Assembly (NCBI RefSeq): GCF_000304475.1
Contig: NC_018944.1
Span: forward strand, 744,001 to 808,000
Source: Kazachstania africana CBS 2517
Taxonomy: Eukaryota; Ascomycota; Saccharomycetes; Saccharomycetales; Saccharomycetaceae
DNA length: 64,000 bases
Reading direction: 5' to 3'
The translations under genes were made by a program, and so were the position numbers. Under the pieces are notes generated by a model. That model was not told the origin of the DNA. It saw only the letters and a list, made by a program, of their open reading frames with translations, and did not search any database. Position 1 is the first letter of the stretch, and every line of letters starts with the position of its first letter. This document shows positions 29,170 to 37,991 of this stretch, in pieces.

Positions 29170-31047
29170 TCATACTGAAGTACGATTATTTTGTTTCCCA
29201 TTTTTCTTTAATTTATTGACAATGTTACTTATAGCATTCTTTCCGTTTTTTGAGGTGCTGGTATCCAGCTTTCTCTTCTTATTTTTACCACCTTTACTTC
29301 TTTCTTTAGAACGCTTACTACGCTCATTAAGAATTTGTTTCATCGCATTAGTCTGCTTAAATTCAGGTTGAGATGGATCGATGGCAAAATCATGATCTTC
29401 GAAAACTTCTTTGAATCTGGGATCGCTTAAATCTGGCTTGAAATCATCCTCAACAATCTTTTCTTTCCTTTGATATTTACCCTTTTTGCCCTTCTCCTTC
29501 TCAGACCTTATAATTTCGTTCAAGTTGAAATGAGCTTTCTTATTCAAGGACTGTTCTGTGTCATCTTCATCTTCTATCATTAATAACTCTAGTTCTGCTT
29601 TCGCCTTTGCTGCTTCTTCATTTTCAGTTTCGGCTTTACGAGATTTCTTGTCGTGTAATGATCTCATCTTCTCCTTCTTTTCGTTTTCAGCATCCTTCTT
29701 TAGTTGCTTCAATTTATCTTTTCTTGCCTTACGACGCTCCTTTTCTTTACGTCTAACCTTCTCGATCGTAGATTCTTCTTTCTCTTCTTCCGATTCCTTT
29801 GCTTCATCAAGACCTGGAGTAAACGTAATTTCCATGTCAACTTCACTTTCACCATCGCTGGCGCCATTAGTACCGAAGTCTAATGATTCACCAACTAGTG
29901 CTTTTAATTTATTTTTACTATTTTCATTGACTTCTTCCTCTGATTCATCACTGTCACTGGCCAAATATGCCTTGAAATCCATATCTTCAATTTCCTTTTG
30001 AGAAAATGCCCTCTTTGCAACTTCAACTCTATCAGCTGGGGTCTCATCCCACGTTAACTTGACGTTAGAATGTTGTAAAGCGTCGGTACTGAATTGCATT
30101 GGTTTATAGTTTTTTGGTAAAGAATTACATTCATCTCTTGGTTCGTCGTCAAATGTCATTCCATCCGGAACGTACCTCAGGTCAAACATGTTGGCTGTGG
30201 ATTCATATTCTGTACCATCACAATTTTCGTATATGGCACGCGCAGTATCGATGTTATTACAGTATACAACAGCGTAATAGTATCTCAGTCTTTCTAATTG
30301 GTATTGACGCAAAGCTTTACTGTCTACATCCTTTTCAGCATCACCTTCCTCGTATAAATCCTTGATATCTACGTCAGAATCAGAATCAAAGTCTTCTTTA
30401 TGGGATGCTTTCTTTTTATTTTTCTTTTGAAAAAGTTCTTTTGGTGGACCTTCAACTTCTTCACGTTGCAACCTTTCTTTACCAAACTCACTTGGATAAA
30501 TACAAATTCTACTAATTTTACCCCCTTTTGGAACAAAACTAGAGAAAGTGACCATTAAGTCTGCGGATTTAACATGATCCCAATCTAAGTTAACCACAGC
30601 GAGAGTCTTAGAAGCGTCACCCGTTTCAGGCTTGGTATTTTCAATCTCAACTTCAGATTCAACATCACTATCTAATTCTTCCTCTTCAGAATCTTCTGAT
30701 TCTGAAGAAGTATATTCATCTGAAGAGCTGACATAATCGCTGGGAACTTCGCCACGAGCACGGTCAACCTTGGGTTTTTCTTCTGTCTCTTCAGTATCCT
30801 TTTTTTCCTCTTCGTCCTCCTTCTCAAAATATTTCTCGAAATCGTCTAGTTCTTTCTTACTGCCTTCATCTTTTGTTTTTCTACCATATTTATCCACTTT
30901 AGCCTTGTTTCTAATTTCCAAATCCCTTTTACTGAATCTACTATCTAACCTAATCTTCAAATGCTTAGTCTTGGCATTTTTGAATTTTGGATCGTTGTAG
31001 ATTCTTGAAAATCTAGGGTCATCAGACTTCTTTCCTCCTTCAGACAT
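29170..31047 (-). CDS. ESF1: Nucleolar 18S rRNA processing factor Esf1
   Basis: 625 residues (S. cerevisiae 628). It is a nucleolar protein of the small-subunit processome, needed for early cleavages of pre-rRNA. It starts with DDPRFSRIYNDPKF and has long acidic and Lys/Glu-rich stretches. The conserved central block (VNLDWDHVKSADLMVTF, RICIYPSEFGKERLQ, YYYAVVYCNN) precedes a coiled basic region and the C-terminal NUC153 domain (DPRFKEVFEDHDFAIDPS). The promoter has adjacent PAC and RRPE boxes, the signature of ribosome-biogenesis genes. Confidence 0.96.
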   Translation of the reverse strand: MSEGGKKSDDPRFSRIYNDPKFKNAKTKHLKIRLDSRFSKRDLEIRNKAKVDKYGRKTKDEGSKKELDDFEKYFEKEDEEEKKDTEETEEKPKVDRARGEVPSDYVSSSDEYTSSESEDSEEEELDSDVESEVEIENTKPETGDASKTLAVVNLDWDHVKSADLMVTFSSFVPKGGKISRICIYPSEFGKERLQREEVEGPPKELFQKKNKKKASHKEDFDSDSDVDIKDLYEEGDAEKDVDSKALRQYQLERLRYYYAVVYCNNIDTARAIYENCDGTEYESTANMFDLRYVPDGMTFDDEPRDECNSLPKNYKPMQFSTDALQHSNVKLTWDETPADRVEVAKRAFSQKEIEDMDFKAYLASDSDESEEEVNENSKNKLKALVGESLDFGTNGASDGESEVDMEITFTPGLDEAKESEEEKEESTIEKVRRKEKERRKARKDKLKQLKKDAENEKKEKMRSLHDKKSRKAETENEEAAKAKAELELLMIEDEDDTEQSLNKKAHFNLNEIIRSEKEKGKKGKYQRKEKIVEDDFKPDLSDPRFKEVFEDHDFAIDPSQPEFKQTNAMKQILNERSKRSKERSKGGKNKKRKLDTSTSKNGKNAISNIVNKLKKNGKQNNRTSV

Positions 31048-31119
31048 GACTTTAAGGACTTAGTACTATTGTGATATATATTGGTTCCTGCGGATCAATA
31101 TCTTATAATGAGATGCGAT

Positions 31120-31139
31120 GCGATGAGCTAAATTTTTCA
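31120..31139 (-). promoter_or_regulatory. ESF1: PAC and RRPE boxes of ESF1
   Basis: GCGATGAGCT (PAC, 31120-31129) runs directly into AAATTTTTCA (RRPE, 31130-31139), about 75-90 bp upstream of the ESF1 ATG. In S. cerevisiae these bind Dot6/Tod6 and Stb3 and couple ribosome-biogenesis genes to growth signals. Confidence 0.85.
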
Positions 31140-31344
31140 CTATTTTTTCATTTTCGACAGAAGCCGACGTGCAGAGCGACTAGCATAAGCAAGCCGATGG
31201 ATAGACACTATATGATGGAGCTTTCGATGAAGAGACCTTCTCTGGCAACGCTGCTCTCGAGCACTGCAGCGCTGCTCGTTGATATATAGCACCTCGTACA
31301 AGGATATGCATTCAGTTTTGTGTATAAACTATATGAAAATCGGT

Positions 31345-32838
31345 TCATTTTTTAGATTTGGTTTTATTAACCAACTTCTTCTTGATATGCTTTTTCACTT
31401 TTGTCTTTCTTTTCTCTCTTTTAGCCTCTTTAGCTTCTTGCTTACGTTGCTTCTTCTCATCCTTATCTTCGTATTTCTTACCCTTCAATTGCCTTGGCTC
31501 TTCATCTGAATATAATGCATTATCACTGTCCTCCCCTTCGTCGTCATCGTCGTCGTCTTCACCTCCAACCTCATCACTGCTATCGTCGTCAGTGTCATCT
31601 TCTAATTCGTACTGTTCAGATGCAGCAAAGTTCTTTTCGTTGTCATGCGCCAATAAGCTCTTTAACAAATCAAATCTACCTTCTGTGTATCTGTCAAAAT
31701 CTCTCTCCTCTAAACCATTCAAATTTCTCACCAGATACAAAGATCTGAAAATTTCATCTTCAGCTTCATCTTGCCCAGTGGCTTTTATCGGTAGATTCTG
31801 ACGAACATAATCCCTTAAATCGTCGCTACTCTTATAATCACCATTAAATTTATCTAGAGTTTCTGAAATAACAAATTGGAAAATGATTCTCTCTGGAAAA
31901 ATATCTATACCCATTTTCTCAAAATAGAAATTAACGTTCTTAATATCCATTCTTAAAAAATCCAAACTCATAGGATGTTCAGGCTCCACGCTTTGAGAAA
32001 CATCGATAACGTATAATCTTCCTTGATGTACCAATGTATTATATTCTGATAAATCCGCATGAACCAAATGACAAACTTGGTACAATAATCTTATGTATGC
32101 CACTAAAGTGTGATAATAGTGAAAGATCTCTTCTCTATCCTTATATGGATGATCTTTCAAACGTGGAGATGCAAATCCATCACCACGGTTCAAGAATTCC
32201 ATTACAAGCACATTATTTTTAATTTCAATTGGTTTTGGCGCAGGAATAACTTCACTTTGATAGATTCTCTTTAAATTACGAAATTCCTTTTCTGCCCAAA
32301 TTTTAATCATCTTTCTTGGATTATGTTGGGATCTAGCATTTCTAAATCTAAATTCACCATCCACATAACGCTCTCTGTCTTTAAAGACAAGAATCGATGT
32401 CTTATAAATTTTAATAGCATATTCTTCACGCCTATCGGTGCTATTTTCATCTTTATCTTCCTGAGCACTCAACTCAGAAGGATCTACAGGTACGGACATC
32501 TCCTCTTGTACAAGTGTTGGGACTTGACCTGCCGGCCTACCAGTACCTGCAAACGCATGATAGACATTGGCTTCTTTACCCGTACTCAGACATCCGTCAA
32601 AACTTGAAATAACACCTCTACTCATCAAAGCCTGTAAAAACTTCATGGTTCTGGGATCAAGAACATTCTCCACAGTGGCCCTATTTGCTTTATCCTTATT
32701 AGTCTTACCTCTCGAAAGAGAGAATTCATTTGTCTTAATCTTATGACCATATTTATCCAAAATCTGGTTATTTATATGATCCGAGGAACCTCTCCCCCCA
32801 GAAATCTTCAAATTATCAAATTTATCCTCTATCGACAT
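31345..32838 (-). CDS. RIO1: Atypical protein kinase Rio1
   Basis: 497 residues from the ATG at 32838. It is a RIO-family kinase/ATPase needed for the last cytoplasmic step of 18S rRNA maturation. It carries the family core: GCLSTGKEANVYHA (nucleotide loop), YAIKIYKTSILVFKDRERYV, catalytic HADLSEYN and the metal-binding IDVSQSVEPEHP. The C-terminus is acidic and then strongly basic (KKHIKKKLVNKTKSKK). About 30 residues around EEMSVPVDPSELSAQ in the variable loop are specific. In S. cerevisiae RIO1 is on chr XV (YOR119C); here it stands between ESF1 and KEI1. The upstream PAC/RRPE is shared with KEI1's promoter. Confidence 0.96.
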   Translation of the reverse strand: MSIEDKFDNLKISGGRGSSDHINNQILDKYGHKIKTNEFSLSRGKTNKDKANRATVENVLDPRTMKFLQALMSRGVISSFDGCLSTGKEANVYHAFAGTGRPAGQVPTLVQEEMSVPVDPSELSAQEDKDENSTDRREEYAIKIYKTSILVFKDRERYVDGEFRFRNARSQHNPRKMIKIWAEKEFRNLKRIYQSEVIPAPKPIEIKNNVLVMEFLNRGDGFASPRLKDHPYKDREEIFHYYHTLVAYIRLLYQVCHLVHADLSEYNTLVHQGRLYVIDVSQSVEPEHPMSLDFLRMDIKNVNFYFEKMGIDIFPERIIFQFVISETLDKFNGDYKSSDDLRDYVRQNLPIKATGQDEAEDEIFRSLYLVRNLNGLEERDFDRYTEGRFDLLKSLLAHDNEKNFAASEQYELEDDTDDDSSDEVGGEDDDDDDEGEDSDNALYSDEEPRQLKGKKYEDKDEKKQRKQEAKEAKREKRKTKVKKHIKKKLVNKTKSKK

Positions 32839-32914
32839 CTCGAACAAGCGATTCTGCTCTATACTATCAAATGTGCTGTGGCTGTTTCACTATCACTCTA
32901 ATAGTATTCAGCAT

Positions 32915-32934
32915 GCTCATCGCTAAAATTTTTT
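32915..32934 (-). promoter_or_regulatory. RIO1: PAC and RRPE boxes between RIO1 and KEI1
   Basis: GCTCATCGC (PAC on the minus strand, 32915-32923) is followed after one base by AAAATTTTTT (RRPE-like). The boxes are about 80-95 bp upstream of RIO1 and 125 bp upstream of the divergent KEI1. RIO1, a ribosome-maturation gene, is the likely target. Confidence 0.75.
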
Positions 32935-33059
32935 ACGCCTTCACTTTACACTTTCCTATGAAAAAAAACAAAGATGCACATTATACATATTTACCATCAC
33001 AAGTTAATTGATATCACATTAATCCAGCATCTTCAAAACGTTATCCGCCTATATCACGG

Positions 33060-33775
33060 ATGAGAACGACCTCTTTTAGTTTACCAAAAGTATGTTTTCT
33101 CCAATCATTCAATTTACCCGTGTCTTATTGCCAAAATTACTAACATATCTATTCTCATATTTGATCCAGTCCTTTCTAGGTGTACTGCCATTATATCTAG
33201 CCGTCGAGATAGTATTAGGTATAACAGCATTCAACAAGGTCAGTGGTGCCTTTGGTATTTTAGCGTTATTCACTGGCCATCCATTGGCGTTTATGCAATG
33301 GGTTTTCTATTTATGGTCAACTGTCACCTTGTTCGTCTTTGCGCAAGGTTTATTTGAAATCCATAAACCAAATATTTTAACGTTTTCACAGATATTTGTC
33401 TTTTACTCCATCGACACACTGTGCAATTGCTTTTTCACACTATGGTTTACTGGTGACTGGTTTAATGTCGAGAGTCAAACTGAAGCTGCAGTTGGATCCA
33501 CTATAACGAAACGTACCGAAGATATATCAAGTCAAGGTGCCTCACAAGGTTACGAATACAGTATGACAATTTTTATCACGTTAACTTCTTTAGTCTTTAG
33601 ATTCTATTTCAATTTTATCTTAGCCTCATTTGTTCAAGAACTGTTACGCCATCCAAAATATATGTTTGATCAAGATGACATTGAACAAGATTTGAAAAAT
33701 AAGTCAATTTGGAAAAGATGGTGGCTCAAATGTCAGAAGAGTTGTTACAAATTGTGTAAAAATCTACTAGCTTGA
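33060..33775 (+). CDS. KEI1: Kei1, regulatory subunit of inositol phosphorylceramide synthase, spliced
   Basis: Exons 33060-33089 and 33170-33775 encode 211 residues. Kei1 is a Golgi membrane protein that activates and localises Aur1, the IPC synthase. The first exon gives MRTTSFSLPK, which joins to SFLGVLPLYLAVEIVLGI, matching the S. cerevisiae N-terminus (MRSSLLTLPK then SFLG) and its intron position. Four hydrophobic segments are visible, with conserved GILALFTGHPL and FRFYFNFILASFVQELL and the basic tail KRWWLKCQKSCYKLCKNLL. Without splicing the frame would start at a GTATGT-embedded codon inside the intron. A Kex2 cleavage motif (KR in SGKLTERG-type region) is represented by ITKRTED. Confidence 0.95.
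33090..33169 (+). other. KEI1: KEI1 intron
   Basis: An 80-nt intron with canonical donor GTATGT (33090), perfect branch site TACTAAC (33138-33144) and acceptor CCAG ending at 33169. The intron is open in the exon 2 frame, so an unspliced read-through protein is possible from an alternative start. Confidence 0.93.
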
Positions 33776-35102
33776 ATCAGACCCCAAATTATATTGTGTA
33801 GGTAGTTTATTTAGTGATAATAGATGAATGATAGAAACTGAATATAGCAATGTAAAGGTCGAGGCCCGCAGGCCCAGGAAGTGAGGTGCAGAAATAATAT
33901 TTTACTACTGCCAAAACCAGTGTCGGACGTCCTATCTCCATATGGTTGTACCAAACCTCTAATATGAGCGCCACTAGTGATCGTGGATACCCATCTGCAT
34001 ACAATGGAATGAGTCCTAAATCCCACTCAATTTATGAAATTGAAAATAAAATTTGACCCCAGTTGTGGCTCACAAAAACCCAATTTTTTTTCTAGATCTT
34101 TAACATTTTTATGGTATACAACTTAAAATATAATTAAAAGATGAGTATTGCTCTCATTATTTCTCGATTAGGAAGTCTAAGTGGCGAAATTTTGAATTCA
34201 GTTGGTAACAAGTGCTCTTGTGGGATAGAAGAAACTTTCATTTACTTAATACAAATTACCTTTTAAAAGTGTAAAAGATCATGCAATATTTTTACCTCGG
34301 ATACTTACGTAGCGTATTGATACATAATTTAGTATCTAGATAATAGTGTTCTTACTGCAAAGTTGCATGCATTTTCTTTTCTTTTTTTTGCTGTATGGAA
34401 ATGACGAAATGTTCGAACCCCATGTCAGTTTCTGCATCCAGTATAATCTTGTTAAAATCTTTTCTTTGAAGAACTGGAAATCTATAGCGAGAAATGGGTA
34501 ACTCTGCGAGACTCCATGAGATTTTTACATGAAATAAGCTTCTTAAGTTCGCAAGCAACAGAAAAGAAAGAAAGCATCGTTCGTATAACCATCACAGTTC
34601 CGTAAGCGGTAACGTCAAGACTACTGGAGACCAAAAGGACGTCATAACAGTTACCGCAACAAGCCGTAGGCAACCTTTATCATAGTAACCATAGCCTACA
34701 CACTCTATTCACCCTCTAAAAGAGAAGAAATGAAATTTCTCTAATGCCCAAGCAATATTCTGAAACCCTGCATGTAAAAAGAAAGAAGAATCTACACTAC
34801 ATCCCACTACTGCTGCGCCGTCTCGAGCAGCTGTCAAAGTTGTGCATGTCTCATGTATGAAAGCGCTTTTTCTTTTTGCCTGCTTGCTCATTGTGTCCTC
34901 GACCGCTCCACGCGTTTCGTGCGTCGAACTCTGTGGGAGGCCCTCAAGGTTTTTTCCATTGTCTGCGCCAAGAACTGTTCCTCCCAGAGCTCGAAGAAAA
35001 AAGAAACTGAGTTATTTGCTCTGGCTCAGAAAGGCCCGAACCCCAGTTGGTTCCTCAAAAAAGAAATGACATATAGTCTTCAATGTGACAGCGGCATGCA
35101 AC

Positions 35103-35340
35103 AAAAGAAATGTCATTGCAGAAAAGTACTTTGATGTATACCATTTTGGGAAACCTGATCATTAGTATGTCGATGGTAAAAGAAATGTAGTTGCAGAAAA
35201 GCACATAAATGCATACCACTTTGGGAAGCCTAATAGTTAGTGTGTCGACAGTAAAAGAAATTTAGCTGCAAAAAGTACATAGATGTATGCCACTTTGGGA
35301 AGCCTAATCGTTACTACGCCTATTGTAAAAGAAATGATCT
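35103..35340. repeat. 75-bp tandem repeat upstream of the yapsin gene
   Basis: AAAAGAAAT begins units at 35103, 35178, 35253 and 35327 (periods 75, 75, 74). The first three units are full and share CATTTTGGGAA- or CACTTTGGGAAGCC-type blocks and a TGTCGA-type end; the fourth is cut short. A partial earlier copy may start near 35059. Confidence 0.85.
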
Positions 35341-35372
35341 TGAAAAGATATCTCATTGCTATCTCGACAACA

Positions 35373-35380
35373 TATATAAA
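35373..35380 (+). promoter_or_regulatory. TATA box of the yapsin gene
   Basis: TATATAAA lies about 100 bp before the ATG at 35476, at the usual distance for a regulated yeast promoter, and is followed by an A-rich leader. Confidence 0.6.
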
Positions 35381-35475
35381 TAGAGGTGAAAATTCATATT
35401 CGATTCAATAATCCTCTCTTGTATTTATTTATTATTATCTACAAAATCATCAAACAAAACAAACAATAATTAAGG

Positions 35476-37392
35476 ATGAAAGCTTCACTCGTTTCAGTTT
35501 CATCTGTCGCTCTTTTTTCAAGTTTAAAGGCTGCTGCTGCGGAAGCCCCAGGCTTTGTCGGTGTTCAGTTCAGTAAACGTTATGGTAAATCCATCAGTGA
35601 TTCTAGTCTTGCAAAGGGTAACTTAGTCAAGAGAAGTTCCGGTACTGACGAAGTTGAATTGATCAACGAATCCGTTTTCTACGCCATCGACATGGAAATT
35701 GGTACTCCAAAACAAAGTGTTACTGTCTTAGTCGACACTGGTTCTTCCGATTTCTGGGTTCCAAGTAGTACTAACCCATACTGTGAATCTAAGAGTGCTA
35801 CTTCCACAATTGCTTCATCAGATTTAATTGATTGTACTACATATGGTACCTTCAGCGTCTCAGATTCTTCCTCTTTTGTGTACAACAACACAGATTTTCA
35901 AACTCAATACGCTGATGGTTCTTCTGCTACTGGTTTCTGGGGTCATGACGTTGTCGATTTCGGTGGTCAAGAACTATCCGACATCTCAATTGCCGTCGCT
36001 GATCAAACTGACTCTTCATTCGGGGTATTAGGTATCGGTTTAACTGGTTTAGAATCAACTTACTCTGGTTCCGCTGCCGCTTCTTCCTCTACCGGTAGAT
36101 ACCAATACGATAACTTCCCTATCAGGTTAGTCCAAGAAAATGTCATTCAAGCTAACGCATACTCATTGTATTTAGACCCAGCTACTGGCAGCTCAGGTAC
36201 TATCCTTTTCGGTGGTGTCGATCACAACAAGTACTCTGGTGACTTAAATACTATCCCATTGATCAATACTTTAGAAGCTAACGGTTACACCTCTCCTATC
36301 AAGTTACAAGTTACACTAAACGGTTTAGGTGTCTCTGATGGTAGTTCCACAAGCACTGTTACCACAACCCAAATTCCTGCCTTATTAGATTCTGGTACTA
36401 CTTTAACATACTTACCAACAGCTATGTTTGACTTACTTGCTGAACAAATCGGTGCTACCTATTCTTCTACTTCCAACGGTTATGTCTTATCATGCGCCAA
36501 CGTCGATGAAGATAGTATGATTGTATATGATTTCGGTGGTTTCCAAATCCAAACTCCATTAGCTGGTTCCCTTTATCAATTAAGCGATGACCAATGTGAA
36601 CTCGCAATCGGTTCGACTTCCTCCTCCTATGCAACATTAGGTGATCTTTTCTTAACTCACGCTTACGTTGTCTACGATTTAGACAACAAAGAAATCTCCA
36701 TGGCTCAAATTAATTACAATGCCACTACCGAAGACATTGAAATCATTTCCGATTCTGTCCCAGGCGCTACTAAGGCTGCTGGATACTACAATACATGGAC
36801 TACTAGTGAGTCTATTACCGCTGGTGGTAACATTTTCACTCTAACTAATGGTGTTGCTAAGGCTATCGAAACAGCTGTACCTGACGTTTCCTATCAAACA
36901 TCTAGTACCACCACAGTATCCAGTTACAATGATGCTTCTGTTACCACATCACCAACCTCAAGCACTACAACTGTCACATCTTCTTCTGAGACACCTTCTT
37001 CCGACACAACTTCATCATCAACCTCAAGCACCACAACTGTCACACTTTCCTCCAGCGCATACTCCTCACCAATCTCGAGCGTTACAACTGTCACACTTTC
37101 TTCCGACGCATCTTCATCATTCTTCACATCCGATGTTGTCACCAAGGTAAATGTCACATCCTCTCAAAATTCTTCATCTGTTCCAACAGTTTTAGCATCT
37201 GCAACACTTTCTTCTATTGCACCTTCATCATCCCTCACTTCTGATATTGTCACCAAGGTGAGCTCCACATCCTCTCAAACTTCTTCTTCATCTATTGCAA
37301 CAGTTTTAGCATCTGCTAATGGTGCCGCTCAATTCGGTGCATCCCACTTATTAGCTCCTCTATTCATTTTCATCTCCTCAATTATATTCTGA
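35476..37392 (+). CDS. Yapsin-type GPI-anchored aspartyl protease
   Basis: 638 residues. Yapsins are cell-surface proteases that cut at basic residues and help maintain the cell wall. It has a signal peptide (MKASLVSVSSVALFSSL), a propeptide ending in basic pairs (SKR at 33-35, VKR at 51-53), and two active-site motifs, VDTGSSDFW with Asp87 and LLDSGTTLTYLP with Asp305. A Ser/Thr-rich stalk (about 475-610) is built of imperfect repeats such as SSTTTVTLSS. The hydrophobic C-terminus LLAPLFIFISSIIF after a small-residue stretch is a GPI-attachment signal. The insertion loop between the active-site halves is short. It is most like the YPS1/YPS3/MKC7 group, but I cannot assign one. S. cerevisiae has no yapsin between KEI1 and TFC6. 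Codon use is strongly optimised, suggesting high expression. Confidence 0.9.
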   Translation: MKASLVSVSSVALFSSLKAAAAEAPGFVGVQFSKRYGKSISDSSLAKGNLVKRSSGTDEVELINESVFYAIDMEIGTPKQSVTVLVDTGSSDFWVPSSTNPYCESKSATSTIASSDLIDCTTYGTFSVSDSSSFVYNNTDFQTQYADGSSATGFWGHDVVDFGGQELSDISIAVADQTDSSFGVLGIGLTGLESTYSGSAAASSSTGRYQYDNFPIRLVQENVIQANAYSLYLDPATGSSGTILFGGVDHNKYSGDLNTIPLINTLEANGYTSPIKLQVTLNGLGVSDGSSTSTVTTTQIPALLDSGTTLTYLPTAMFDLLAEQIGATYSSTSNGYVLSCANVDEDSMIVYDFGGFQIQTPLAGSLYQLSDDQCELAIGSTSSSYATLGDLFLTHAYVVYDLDNKEISMAQINYNATTEDIEIISDSVPGATKAAGYYNTWTTSESITAGGNIFTLTNGVAKAIETAVPDVSYQTSSTTTVSSYNDASVTTSPTSSTTTVTSSSETPSSDTTSSSTSSTTTVTLSSSAYSSPISSVTTVTLSSDASSSFFTSDVVTKVNVTSSQNSSSVPTVLASATLSSIAPSSSLTSDIVTKVSSTSSQTSSSSIATVLASANGAAQFGASHLLAPLFIFISSIIF

Positions 37393-37991
37393 GGGCAACA
37401 CTGCATACTTCCATATCCTTATGAACGCTACGATACTTATCCTTACGTTTATAGATTTCTTTTTAGACTTATTTCTATGACATTATATTTTTATATATAT
37501 CAGAAAAAGATAACTGTTCTATTAAACCAAATAAGTTACCAATCTAGTTTTACCTTTTAGTAGATTATTACGTTCACACCTGCGACTCCATACAGGAACT
37601 ACGATATGATTGCGAACATATCCAACATGCTCGCATCTTCAAAGTTCACAACAGCTCGGCAACCCATGTATAACGTAATAAAAACACCAATATATCTATG
37701 CCCTTTTTATATATCATAATCTAGCAGAACATAACCACGAAACTGCTATACATAGTGCTCAATCTATCTATTCTTAATACAAGTTAACTTTACTGACACC
37801 ACGACAGTTGACCGGGTAATACGTGATTCTTCTTCCATTCGAAATCAGGGAGAAGCAAAAAAAAATAAAAGCTCCAATACACGAGAATTGAATAAACATT
37901 GACAATGTAAATAATAGAGAGATTTGCAATTTGCGATCTGGCGGGACAGAAAGTGAGGATAGCAATTTTCTAATAGCAACTTTGACAAGAA
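37393..37991. other. Yapsin-TFC6 intergenic region
   Basis: 599 bp between same-strand genes, AT-rich, with poly(A) tracts before TFC6. It serves as yapsin 3' end and TFC6 promoter. No further feature is seen. Confidence 0.5.

Larger units (their letters stand above)
33776..35475. other. Long KEI1-yapsin intergenic region
   Basis: 1.7 kb, the longest gap in the window and the site of the right inversion breakpoint. It holds a more GC-rich stretch around 33860-34020 with GGCC/GGCC hairpin potential, CRE-like ACGTCA motifs near 34612 and 34640, two overlapping short ORFs (34842-35069 and 34853-35134), a 75-bp tandem repeat (35103-35340) and a TATA box (35373-35380). No gene can be named; no tRNA or LTR is visible. 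Confidence 0.5.

Noticed and set aside
29558..30001. 147-codon plus-strand Ser-rich ORF, and similar ones opposite ESF1, RIO1 and SPC110
   Set aside because: Mirror frames of acidic, Lys/Glu-rich coding sequence; low-complexity artefacts.
34411..34430. GTTCGAACCCC resembling a tRNA B box
   Set aside because: It does not fit GGTTCGANTCC on either strand, and no A box or cloverleaf surrounds it.
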